From positions 806,001-870,000 of the forward strand of contig JAGFBZ010000172.1 in assembly GCA_018398805.1 (NCBI GenBank): a DNA stretch of 64,000 nucleotides. Direction: 5' to 3'. Positions 51,556 to 62,770 of this stretch are shown piece after piece. This stretch comes from Hirundichthys speculiger. Taxonomy: Eukaryota; Chordata; Actinopteri; Beloniformes; Exocoetidae. Each line of letters opens with the position of its first letter. Position 1 is the first letter of the stretch. Made by a program: the position numbers and the translations under genes. Below the pieces are notes generated by a model. It saw only the letters and a program-made list of their open reading frames with translations. It was not told the origin of the DNA and ran no database searches.

Positions 51556-54500
51556 TTCTGCCTCTCTTGTTACATAAGACCTAGCTTCTGTAGCTCAGCT
51601 GATTTTTCCTGAGTCTGCTGTCTTCACCACACCCACATCTTCTGTCTTTTTGGAGTAGTGATGGTATTGATAGACAGTAGCCTGAGATATTAATAGCCAC
51701 ACCAGATGAATGTACAAAAGAAAGTGGAGAAGAGGGAATGAGGGAGCAGAGACAAATGCCAGCGTTGTGGAACTGATTAATGTATGTTGTATGGGCTAAG
51801 TGGCAACATTAATGCTGATTAAACCCTGAGCAGCGAGATTGTCATTATCATTTTAGATGCATGAGCATTGTGAGTAAGCATCATTTATCACCAGGAATTC
51901 TGTGCTAAGGACCCAAACAGATCTTTGACCCCTTGAGGAATCCACTGCTAATGTGAGAATGACTTGCTTAGACTAATATAAGACCAAACAGTTAAAAGAG
52001 CTTTGGCTGGAGGATGGTTATGGAGCCTCTGCTGCTTCCTAAAGGACAACATGGCTTTTCTGGGCTTGTATTCACAGCACTGATTGGAAAGCTGAAGTGA
52101 TTGGTTGAGTCCTTGAGTCTGCTTCTGCCGGAGTTTTTTTATTCCCTGATTAATCAGATTTTTTTCCTCTTCACTGTCGCCATGTGCTTGCTCAGGCTGG
52201 GGGGATTGCACCTAGTGGAGATTTGGTGCAATCTGTTGGGTTCCTTAGCTCGACAATTCTTGTATGAATTGGCATTACACGCATTTTGAACTGGACTGGA
52301 ATTAATTATGAATTGCAATTAACTAAATTATGAAATGGAATTAACCAAAAAACTAATTGGATCATTATTTAAATTACAAATTGAAACTGATTGGAATTAA
52401 TTAGATTATGTGTGAATTACAGTAAAGGTTTCTGTCATCAGAAACATCCATGGTGAGCATCTAGAAAAATTTTGAAGCAGTGCTGGCTGGTTCGATGTCA
52501 CTTATCACAAGTGTCACATTCAGTGTTGTACTACTCTCATTTTCAGTTACCGCACAGAAAGCAACAAATGCACACCCTGTCACACACAGTATGGCCTGAG
52601 GGCAGCTGAGACATTCACTCTTCGTGCCTTTTCTTGGCTGGTGCAGCTCTGTGTTTGGGGTAGGAGTTGGGTAGTTGATGGTGACATTTGAGCAACCTTT
52701 ATGTGTCCCAATAGCTGGACAGGTTCAAGTTGTGCTGCCACGCTTGAACCCACAACTCAAAAATAGCTCTGCCAGCTATTTCAAGGTCTGCCTTTCCAAA
52801 AACCAACCTGGTTTAGAGCGCAGGCCGTGTTAACAGAGGTCATAGTCTTTCCTCATGTTTGATGCCTGAAGCTGACGGTGAACTCAGGAGAATGTTTTGC
52901 AAAAGGGAATCCACTTTTTTTTCTTTTCTTGTTTTCTTCCTTTTTTTTCTTTATTATCAGTCTTTCTGTACAGCCTTTCACTTGTCATCCTCGCCAGAAA
53001 AACAAATGCACCAGCAAGAAAAATAATCAAACGTATACTCCTTATAAGTTGAGTATAATTTGTATTAAATAGACACCATTTCTAATTCTTTCAGAGGGTC
53101 ATATTGACTATTCAGCTTAATGAATATGAATGGTATTGGAGCTTAAAAATAAACAACTAATTTTAAAACAGTTTATCAATACCTATTTTGCTTTTTCCGG
53201 TGAAATGTGGTTGCATTACACCCCAGCCCGTATGGTTGCTCCCACTGCTCTCTTGGATTATTTCTGCCTGTTTGTGAGCACATTGTAACCCAGGTATGAT
53301 TTTGTTGTAAAGGACACTATTCTTTTTCACAAAAAATCCTTTGCTGAAGGTCCCTCTCAAGACTCGGTTAAAAGAAAACCCCAATAAAAATTATTTTCAA
53401 GGCTTGTAATTAAATTGAAAGACAATTGTTCTCCGAATGTAAGGTGTTTTACCTTTTGTTTAGAAATCATACTCGGGACACTCGCCAGCTTAGAGGTAAC
53501 GTTTAATGTTGCCGTTCAGTCAGATCAGCAGCAGCCCGGCTGAAATAATACAACGCCCACGCCTCGTAACCCACATACAAACACATGAGGTACAACGTAC
53601 ATGAGGTGCGACGTACATAAGATTGGCTGCCATGGTAACTGCCAATTTCTCCGTATTTCCGTTTTCTGAAAGTTGTCACCATAACAATCATGTCTCCTGT
53701 CATCTTTCATCTTTTTGTCAATATTCTGCTTTACTCTACTATCTTTCTCGATACTTGGATAATTGGAGAGTCTTTTCTTATCGCAGTCGTCCCTTTAAAT
53801 TTTGAGTGTGCAGTTGTTTGAACTTGTACTTTTTCTGACTCTTATCATCTCACTTACTTGTATTCACACAATTCAATTCTGATGGAAGATTTCGGGTCAC
53901 ACCATTCGATGTTAAGATTGGATATCAGTCCCATTTATTGATAAAATATATGGATGTGTTATTAGAAAATTAAACCGATCCATGAGCAGATCCGTTAACT
54001 TTAAATTGCTTGCTAACATGTCACGTTTCTTTGCATGTTCAGTCTTATCTTTATGTTATCTATTTCATATCAGATTGACCCTATTTTATTTAATTTGCCC
54101 GGCGGTGCACAGACAGTTTTGCTGCTTCTACAATACTTCACTTTGGTTGTGGTCTGCCTCTAAACTGAAGTCTCCCATTATGCGTGGATGGGGGAAAAAG
54201 GATTCTTGAAGATGTAGTCATGTCAGTCAAAGCTTTTTAAACAAAGACACACAGACTCCTCTCTATCCTCTTCCTGATATATGTAAGGACCAGCTGCGCT
54301 GCGTGTCCACAGCTATGTAACACCACCCTCATTCTCCCCCTCTAACAGTATGGGTCTATTTGCAGAAAACCGTTTTTCGTGCGTCTGCGTGATTCTCTAC
54401 ATTACATCCCTACTGCTCCCATTCACATCTAGTATCCACAGTGAGTAGGCGCTGTGAAAACCCTACGCCTTTCCAAGATGCATTAGAATGAAGGTCCTGA

Positions 54501-57500
54501 AATGTATTAAATAATATATATATTTTTTTTTATTCTGTTATTTATTTATTTATTTGTTTGAACGGCATATACTGATATGTATGTGAGCTGCACTCCAAAG
54601 GTTGGTTAAAAAGCCATTTGAATTCTATTTACAAGCTTTTAATATAATGTAAAGCGTTGATAGATGTTAACATGTAGTGTCGGAGAGTTGCTAAATAGTA
54701 TTAGGGGTTGGTTGTTGTAACTGTAAATGCCATACAGTAGCGGGGGTATTTGCTGGGTGTGTGTTAGCATAGCCTGTCAGCCATATGGACACTGATATGA
54801 CAGCTCGGATTAAAAAGATCCAGCCTCCAGCATCTTCTCTGGTCACAACATCCTATGTCTCTGTCATCACAGCAGTATTATTGTCGTAGCTGCAGCAGCT
54901 TTTCTTCTTTGTCTTCCCGACTGAAGCTCCATCACTTACAACCTGTGATTCAAAAAATGAGAAAGATTTGAAACTCTGCTGTCAATAACATTTTTATGTA
55001 GATGATAAATGCATCTGTGACATAATTGGCTAGTATCATTTTGGGATGTCTTTATTGTGTCCTCCACAGCTTCAAGGCCCCCTATTTCTTCTATAGCAAA
55101 ACATAACACAGTCGGCTTGATGTTGCTCTTGAAAAGCCTAATTTTTCTCTGTGAACATGAAGACTCATGAGTCCAGAGTTGTTGGTAACCTCTCATTTGG
55201 TAACTACACTGAGTGCATTTAGTCCAACACACAGCACTGCTTTGGAAGTTTGTATATACTACCAACAAAAAAGGTCAGCAAAGGTGTCCAATGAGAATGT
55301 GAAATTGTCTTTATTAATAGATGAAAAATACTGGAATGCCTGTGTTTTGTTTTTTGTTTTGTTTTGTCTATACAAGAATTCAAATTATATCTAAGAATAC
55401 ACCCTAAACCTTCAAAATGTATCTCACAAAAATACATTGATATAGCTAATCCTCATTTTCCTTCAGTACTTTAAGTGTGGGGTAGAACAACCTCATGCTT
55501 TGATCTTCAGATATCTTAAAGCTTTGGAGATCAGGATATCTTGCTTGCTACTAGCTCTGATATGTATTCTGGAGCCAGGCCAGGAGTGGCCTTAAAAGCA
55601 TTAAGTGCAATCTTGAAATCAATCCTAAAGCTAATGGGCAGCAAGATTAAAAAATAGACAAAGACAAGACACATTAAAATTTGCGTACTGAAATTCAGTA
55701 TTGATTGTATTCAGGATTTTGAGCCTTTAAAAGAAATATCTAGGTGTCTAACATTTCATTTAATAATAAGTGATATGGGAAAAAGAGGATATGAATAAAG
55801 GATACAGATTTTTCTGGAACAGTTATAAGTGTCTCTTTCATATTTTCTTTCTGTTTTTAGTTTAATTTCAGGAAATTAAATTTGCTGAGGTTAAATTTAA
55901 TTTGGACTCAGCTGTGTCACTGACAAGGTTAAACATAAATGTCATGTTTGCTTTTGACACTGCAAATACAAAATACAGCAGTGGCCTGCATTTTACACTG
56001 CAGCTCTTATGTAGCACATATATTCATGAACCTTATTGTGATGCTTGTTTTTCTTTGATTTAAAATAAAAACATAACAAATTGAAATACCGGGATTCATT
56101 GTTTGCATCGAGGCTTTACAGATGACTAATAGATGCACATTAGAGCCTGACCTACATGGTACACAGACAATAGGAGCTACAGAATAATGAATGTAAATGT
56201 CTTGACCTGAGTGGTCGGATGGCTCTTTACTGCCGTGTGGCTTAAGATTAAATGAAGATGATAGATGGTGATTTCAGTCGGCAGCCTGTTTTTGACCTTT
56301 AGTTCCTCTTCTCTGTTCTGCTGCTGTCGTGTTGGTGTAAAAAGTAAACATGATGACATTGTGCTTGAGGTTTAAAATGGTAGAGATATTGCTGTGTCAG
56401 GATATTTAGTTTGCACTAAAGACCAGATATTTTTTTTATTCCCCTTATATTTATTTATATTTTATTATTTATTTTGTTTTTTACTGTATATTGTAGTTAT
56501 GTGAGATTTGAGAGTTGCAGCTCTTGCGTTGCTTCACTGCTGACTATTTATTTCTCCTTTTTTTGACATTTTTTCCTCCTTGCTGTCAGACGGCATTTTG
56601 TTTTACTAGGTGAAATAACCATTACTTCTGAAAAGAGAGTGTTTGTTTCTTTTTGATTTTGAGAAATACATTTACTCACTTAGACACCTAATGCCACACT
56701 CAATATGACCCTGTCTGCACAGAGTTTGACATCTCAATTTTCAATTCTGACAAGAAAACCACACTTAAGCTGGAAATTTCTAACACTGTCAGCACTTCAA
56801 ATTATTCCTTTTATGTCTTAAAAATAAGAATTAAATCCAGGAAAGCTTGGCCCACTCTTTCCGAATGCAAAATCATGGCATAGTGTTGGTCTTTTGATAG
56901 TTCTAGTTTAAGGTCTGTATCCAAGCAGTGAGCCGGTGCTAATCGACCCTTCGAAACATGTATTCCTGCTTATCCCAGCCCGAGGCTCCTCAACAAGAGG
57001 GTGTTAAATTAGTTTGGCAACATACCAGAAGGAAATTTAGAAAAAATACCATTGTCATGGCATTGGACATGTGTTGGTTGACTGGATCATTTAACAGAGA
57101 TATTTCTGACTCTAGTGAAACTTGTAAATTATTCCACATGCATTGCATGAATTTTTCCTGGAATAATCACTGCTCAACAACTTCTTCAAAGCAGTTATCT
57201 TTCCATCTGCATCAAGTCAGCAGTGTGGACTTTGTAAAGACAGCTGATTTGCACAGACACTTGCTGAATTTGTTTTTGAGTGTGACATTTGTCATTGCTT
57301 TGTTTTTTTTTATTAATTCACTTTATTGATCGAGTGCTCCACAGGCTCTAGAAAGATGGTGGATACAATGTATAATCTTGTACACTCACCTTCTCCTGGT
57401 AATTTGCCTTTGAACAAGATGGTGAATGGCCTGTGTCTCTATTTGCTGTGCTCTTAATAGGCTTTAAAAGCCAAACATCTTTTAATGTAGATGTTCCTCC

Positions 57501-57892
57501 TTCTGCCGACAGTGGCTGTTGAGAATGAAATCAGTGGGAATTCAGGGGTTGAGGAGGGTAGGATGGTGGTAGTAAGCGATAGGTGAATCATCCTTCACCT
57601 TTGTTTTCCAAGAGACCCTGCTGGCTTTGTTTTGAAGCAGAATGAATTATTAACAGTAGCCTTCTGGTCATGTTTTTCATCAGTGGGTCCACCACCAAAG
57701 GTAAAGAGCACTGCACTGAGTGATCTCTATTGACTGGCTCCTTTGATAGTGACAGCAGAACTCTCTGTCTGAACTGTTTTAGACTTTTTTCCATTTATCT
57801 CCAGTTTCTGTTTATTTATTTATTTATTTTTTCTGCATTTTCCAAATACATTTTTGTTGTGTTTGTTGTGCATTTACAGGACAATATAGAGC

Positions 57893-58131
57893 TTTTTTCT
57901 GACATGCATGTCAGGTTGATTGGTGGTTCTAAATTGCCTGTAGGAGTGATTGTGAGTGTGCATGGTTGTTTGTCTATATGTGGCCCTGTGATGGACTGGT
58001 GACCTGTCCAGGATGTACCCCGGCCTTTTGCCCTAAGAGAGCTGGGATAGACTCCAGCAGATCCCTGTGACCCTACATAGGATTAAATGGGCATTAATAA
58101 TAATAATGATAATAATGATGATGATGATGAA
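57893..58131 (+). repeat. Dispersed repeat (copy 3 of 3) with trinucleotide tail
   Basis: The most complete of three related copies in this window: CATGTCAGGTTGATTGGTGG, GGTTGTTTGTCTATATGTGG, GATGGACTGGTGACCTGTCC, GAGAGCTGGGATAGACTCCA. It ends in a (AAT)n/(ATG)n tract (58095-58131). The wording and simple-repeat tail fit the 3' end of a teleost retroelement. Confidence 0.65.
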
Positions 58132-58850
58132 ACTATATGATTATTATATCTCATCGCATTTTCCACAAGGACACTCAGATTAAGGTTAAAATTAGTCAGA
58201 TTTACATTTAGCCTTGTAAAATCTGTCTTGCATTGATGGTGATTGTCAAACATTTGATTTTGCTGTTTTCTTTGATACTTAAATTGGTTCATATTTTACT
58301 TCTGTCAGATTAAGACGTGTTAGTAGGATAATATACTTTGTATTCTGTTATGCCGTGCTGCATATTTGCTTTGATTGACGATTGCTGTCCAGTCCTCGAT
58401 GTTCAACGCTTCCTGTCCATTTGTTCGTCTGTATGGCGAGTTTGCTGTCACTTGATCTTTTATCATCTGCTGGTCAGAAGATGCTACCAAATGGCGGAAA
58501 TGACTGCCAACTGTATCCAAGGGGTAGACGTAATTCTACAAAATATGGGTAAAATAAAGAAGAATAATGTACAGCTATGTAATGTTAAAATCATGAAAAG
58601 CATTTAATTTTCCTCTATGCATGAACATTGTTGGATAAACCGTTAATTGAGCATATAAAGTTGAGATTAATGCCGACATTAATAGGAATTCTTTCCTCCT
58701 TTTCCTAAACAAGAGGCTGTGTTCTCATGAAATGTTGATCGATTGGTTTTTATTTTTATTTTTCTGTTTGATTGTTTATTCTATTTTGTTTTATTTTTGG
58801 CCGATGTAGTTTTATTTCATGTACTTTGGGAAAGGTAAATGATTGGAATA

Positions 58851-60890
58851 TAAGACTGGGAATGAAACTCCAAAGGTCTGGATAAAAAGAGAAAAGAGGG
58901 AGGGGGAATTGTTAATAGAAAATGGACTGTGTGAGATAAGTGATACGTATATAGGAAATGTATCCAAATTTACCTCTGGGGGGAAAAACAGTCTGAGAGA
59001 GAGGATAATGTGGCAGAGAGCCTCAGGTGCAGTTGGGAGGGGAAGAGGCAGGGCAATCAATGAAAAAAAGGGAGAGCTGTGTGTGTGTGTGTGGTGGAAA
59101 ACGCGAGAGAGACTTGAGCGTGCAAGCTGGAGAGATTGTGTGGCGAGGAAGGGAGGGAGGGAAGTGTAAGCCAGTCAGAGCATCTCTCCTCACTGCACCA
59201 GGACTAAGGGACTCTTCGTCCCCTCGCTGCAGATTTAACTCATTTCCATTGGCGTCGTCATTTTTTTTCTTTTTTTTTTTTTTTTTTTTTTTTTTCTAAT
59301 TCCACATGCTTTCTTGGACTGATGCATTGCATACACTGCTTGCTATATCCCAGGATATAAGGACTAATTTATTGAAAACACGGATTGCCTTTTTTTTTTT
59401 TTTTTTTCATCTGAGGTTCATCTGATGGGGCTTTATGCAAAGGACAGTCCTTAAAACTGGGACTTCGACATGGACTTGGTCTTTTCTTTGTGCTCCTTTA
59501 GTGGATTCCCCTTTTGTTGCACTTTTAGTGTTTGCTCAAAGCGAAAGATATACTGAGAGACTTGAAGGCATGACTATAGGATTACGTACATTTACTTCTT
59601 AAATGCACTATCAAAAGGATCGGATTAAATATGGTTGTGTTAAAAACTTGAGCAGACGGTATTAAGCCATGCCAACAACTGCTTGTGCTCTGGAATGTCA
59701 CAATGAGTGAATGGCTATTTTATTCACAAACCCCTGTCTGAAAGCGTTTGCCACAGGACTGCTGAGGAGTCCAAGTGAGTGGAGCACTGAGTCAATCAGC
59801 CGGCCTCGCACTGCTCCTGGAGAGTGCATTCACCTGCTTGCATCCGACTGTGATATTCATCACTTTCATCGGCTACCACATATTTACATTTGCTTGTCTT
59901 ACGCAAATTGCACAGCAAAACCCTTTTGAATTTAAACTTCAAAGGAAGCCTTGTAAACACATTTTACACCACCGCCATGTGTGCTGAGAGAGCTGTGACA
60001 TTATCTCCTGCGGAGATCCCCCTGTTTTTCTAGCCCGTGTCTGTGTTTTGATTCAAACAATAGCTGAGCATACATGCGCTCCAGACACTGACCAGAGGAC
60101 CACCAAAATAATGGAAGCCTGCTACGCAGTAAACACATGGCAAAGTGAAACTTTGGATTGTGCTGAAAAGATGATTCATAGAAACTGCATGTTATTACAA
60201 ACCTAGAAAGACTGCTCATTGTTTGGCTCAAGTGTATTTTTGAGCAGTAACTGAAACCAGAAATTTAATTTCTTCTGTAGGTTTAAAATTGGAGCCAAAG
60301 ACAATTTGGTCCCGTCTGAGTATCTGTCAAGAAAAGGCTTTATGCCTTATCCTTGTGTGGTTTCCTCCTTCGCATCATCTTTGCTCTCTGCCCTTGTGAG
60401 GACAGCTTACATCTCCAGCCTCCCAGTGGCAACTCTCATTAAAATCATGCGACGAGGCCACAGACTGTGAGGCAAAGCAACAGGGAAACTCACCTTTGGA
60501 ATAGATGCCGGCTACAGCACTGATGCTGCACCACCTCAGTTTTTCTGAAGAAGTAACTCTTTTTTTTTCCCATTTATTTTCTCCTGAGTTATCATCCCAC
60601 TACTTTCACTAACCATGTGTGATCGGAAAGTCGAGCTGAACGGGTTGTCCTACTCCGCCAGAGGCTGTATTGATTTTCCTCCACTCATTGTTCAGTTGAT
60701 TGAGACCCCGCTATGTGAGGCAAGTGAAAGCACAGTTGTGCTAGCTAAAGGTACTGAGCCTTGTGAACTGAGAGAGGCTGCAGATGCCTGGTGAAGGTCC
60801 AGACGGAGGCGAGCAGTTCTTCTTTTTCAGGCCAGCTTCCTAATGGGCAGCACACCACAAAACTGGCTCACCTGGTTAGCACCAAGAACA
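58851..60890 (+). promoter_or_regulatory. GPR52: Probable GPR52 promoter and 5' UTR region
   Basis: The sequence from 58860 to 59220 is unusually rich in GA tracts (AGAGGGAGGGGGAAT, GGAAGGGAGGGAGGGAAG) with a TG repeat at 59079-59091. Long T-runs follow at 59269-59295 and 59391-59407. Near the gene, an ATG at 60615 opens a 59-codon upstream reading frame (stop 60792-60794). A strong acceptor-like TTCTTCTTTTTCAG ends at 60830, 60 bp before the GPR52 start. No TATA box or start site can be fixed. The call rests on position and composition only. Confidence 0.35.
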
Positions 60891-62009
60891 ATGAACGAGT
60901 CTGAACTGACAACAGACCTGATGATAACTGCCAACGGCAGCCACGAAGACTTCTTAGGTGTCAGAGCATCCAACCACTCATGTCCCTTAGGCTGGGGGCA
61001 GAAGGAAGGCCTGGAAGCTTGCATTCTAGAGACTGCTGTTATTGTACTTCTGACAGTGCTGATTATTGCAGGGAACATGACGGTGATCTTTGTGTTCCAC
61101 TGTGCCCCTCTGCTTCACCACTACACCACCAGCTATTTCATCCAGACCATGGCCTATGCTGATTTACTGGTGGGTCTCAGTTGCCTAGTGCCCACCTTGT
61201 CTTTGCTCCACTACCCAGCACATGTCCAGGAACCAATTACATGCCAGGTTTTCAGCTATGTTATCTCTGTTCTGAAGAGCGTCTCAATGACTTGCTTAGC
61301 CTGCATAAGTGTGGATCGCTACTTGGCAATAACTAAACCGCTATCATACAACCAGCTGGTGACACCATGCCGGTTAAGAGGCTGCATCACCCTCATCTGG
61401 GTCTACTCAAGCATGGTTTTTCTGCCCTCCTTCTTTGGTTGGGGGAAACCAGGATATCACGGGGATATATTTGAATGGTGCGCTCAATCGTGGCCCACCT
61501 CTGCTCTCTTTACAGGCTTTGTGGTGTGTTTGCTTTATGCACCTGCTGCTCTTGTAGTCTGTTTTACCTACTATCACATCTTTAGAATTTGCCAGCAACA
61601 CAACAGGGAGATCAGTGAACGGCGGGCACGTTTTCCCAGCCAGGAGGTGGAGGCTGGTGAGGGGAATGGTGCAGGGCATCACGGAGGGCATGGACCAGAT
61701 CGGCGTTATGCAATGGTGTTGTTCCGCATCACTAGTGTATTCTATATGCTTTGGCTGCCCTACATAATCTACTTTCTTCTAGAGAGTTCCAATGTACTGG
61801 ATAGTCCTGCTCTTTCCTTCATCACCACCTGGCTAGCCATTAGCAACAGCTTTTGCAACTGTGTTATCTACAGCCTGTCAAATAGCGTGTTCCGCCTTGG
61901 CATGCGCAGGCTGTCTCAGACTATGTGCTCCTTTAGCCACTGTGCTGCTAACGACAGGGACTTTGGGGAGCCTGCACCCAGAAAGAGGGCAAACTCGTGC
62001 TCCATTTGA
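60891..62009 (+). CDS. GPR52: GPR52, orphan class A GPCR (372 aa, intronless CDS)
   Basis: GPR52 is a brain-enriched plasma-membrane receptor that couples constitutively to Gs/cAMP. I start at the second Met (60891, MNES) because known GPR52 proteins begin MNES; an in-frame ATG at 60843 would add 16 residues. N-glycosylation sequons lie at residues 2, 15 and 28. Visible landmarks: TM1 with GN (61-62), TM2 AYADL (D91), Cys118 to Cys197 disulphide, DRY at 142-144, the long ECL2 [14 protein letters not shown] that serves as a built-in agonist in the human receptor, TM6 FYMLWLP (W288, P290), and TM7 NCVIY (an NPxxY variant with Cys for Pro, shared with mammals). It ends KRANSCSI like the human protein. 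The third intracellular loop has a Gly/His-rich stretch (255-268) longer than in human (361 aa). Confidence 0.97.
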   Translation: MNESELTTDLMITANGSHEDFLGVRASNHSCPLGWGQKEGLEACILETAVIVLLTVLIIAGNMTVIFVFHCAPLLHHYTTSYFIQTMAYADLLVGLSCLVPTLSLLHYPAHVQEPITCQVFSYVISVLKSVSMTCLACISVDRYLAITKPLSYNQLVTPCRLRGCITLIWVYSSMVFLPSFFGWGKPGYHGDIFEWCAQSWPTSALFTGFVVCLLYAPAALVVCFTYYHIFRICQQHNREISERRARFPSQEVEAGEGNGAGHHGGHGPDRRYAMVLFRITSVFYMLWLPYIIYFLLESSNVLDSPALSFITTWLAISNSFCNCVIYSLSNSVFRLGMRRLSQTMCSFSHCAANDRDFGEPAPRKRANSCSI

Positions 62010-62770
62010 AGGAATTACCTGTGCTGAATAAGGACACTACTGGATTTTTGAAAATTAAAAAGCTTAACGGCTTGTTGCAGCTCACCTGGCAGGGCTGAAA
62101 ATGTCTTTTGATGTATCAGCCTTCGGGTGGCGCTAATGACATTGCCTCGTTGAGAAGAAAACAGTCTATTGAATTTCAGGTTTACAAGAAGATGGACAAG
62201 TTGTCTCAACAGAAAGATCTAATGAGAAGTGAGCAGATTGTGAAACACCTCGTTCTGTGGGACCACAGAGGTTTTCTCAACCATCACATTGCAGCGTACG
62301 TTTTTAGTCATGTCAGGTGTAGTGGGAACACAAAACTATAAAAGATTTACAAAACATTTTCTCGGATGTCATATGCTCCTTCGTGCTTGTTAAATTTTAA
62401 TTGGTTGTTTTGAATTTAATTAGCCTTTAACTGGGTGTCTCCATGGTTTCTGTTGTGTAACATGTTATGTAGTGTGCTCACAAACCTTTTGAAAGGTTGT
62501 GTATGAATATTAAAACTTTTTCCACATTTAAACATATACACACAGTGACCATGCCAAGAACTGATAAATGTGATGTACAGTAAATGGCTATGACTGTTTC
62601 CTTGAGGAAAGTGATCAGTTTGTCTGCTGCGTTTTCTTACATGAGATGTATCATCATGCCACTTATTATTATTTTTTTTTTATATATTTTTTTGTAAATT
62701 AATGAGGTTGCTGAGCACAGGCTTGAGCGCTTCTTGAAGTCTTAATAAAGTGCACAACATCTGTAAAAAG
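62010..62770 (+). other. GPR52: GPR52 3' UTR (probable)
   Basis: A plausible 3' UTR follows the TGA at 62007-62009. AATAAA at 62744-62749 (in TTAATAAAGTGC) is the first convincing polyadenylation signal. Another lies at 63666-63671, so a longer form to about 63.7 kb is possible. Confidence 0.5.
62744..62749 (+). terminator. GPR52: Candidate GPR52 polyadenylation signal
   Basis: A canonical AATAAA hexamer, 735 bp after the stop codon. It is followed within 30 bp by CACAACATCTGT; no strong GT-rich downstream element is seen. Confidence 0.4.

Larger units (their letters stand above)
48569..58850 (+). other. RABGAP1L: RABGAP1L intron 13, part upstream of GPR52
   Basis: Ten kilobases with no gene. 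It contains a TIR-like dispersed repeat (49839-50267), a MITE (50526-50928), C-runs at 50535-50558 and 51536-51555, and a repeat fragment plus trinucleotide tract (57893-58131). The region 53500-54500 has slightly higher CpG but no recognisable feature. Confidence 0.7.

Noticed and set aside
60827..61078. Minus-strand open frame at the 5' end of GPR52, and 61407-61691 likewise
   Set aside because: Both are shadows of the strongly conserved GPR52 coding strand.
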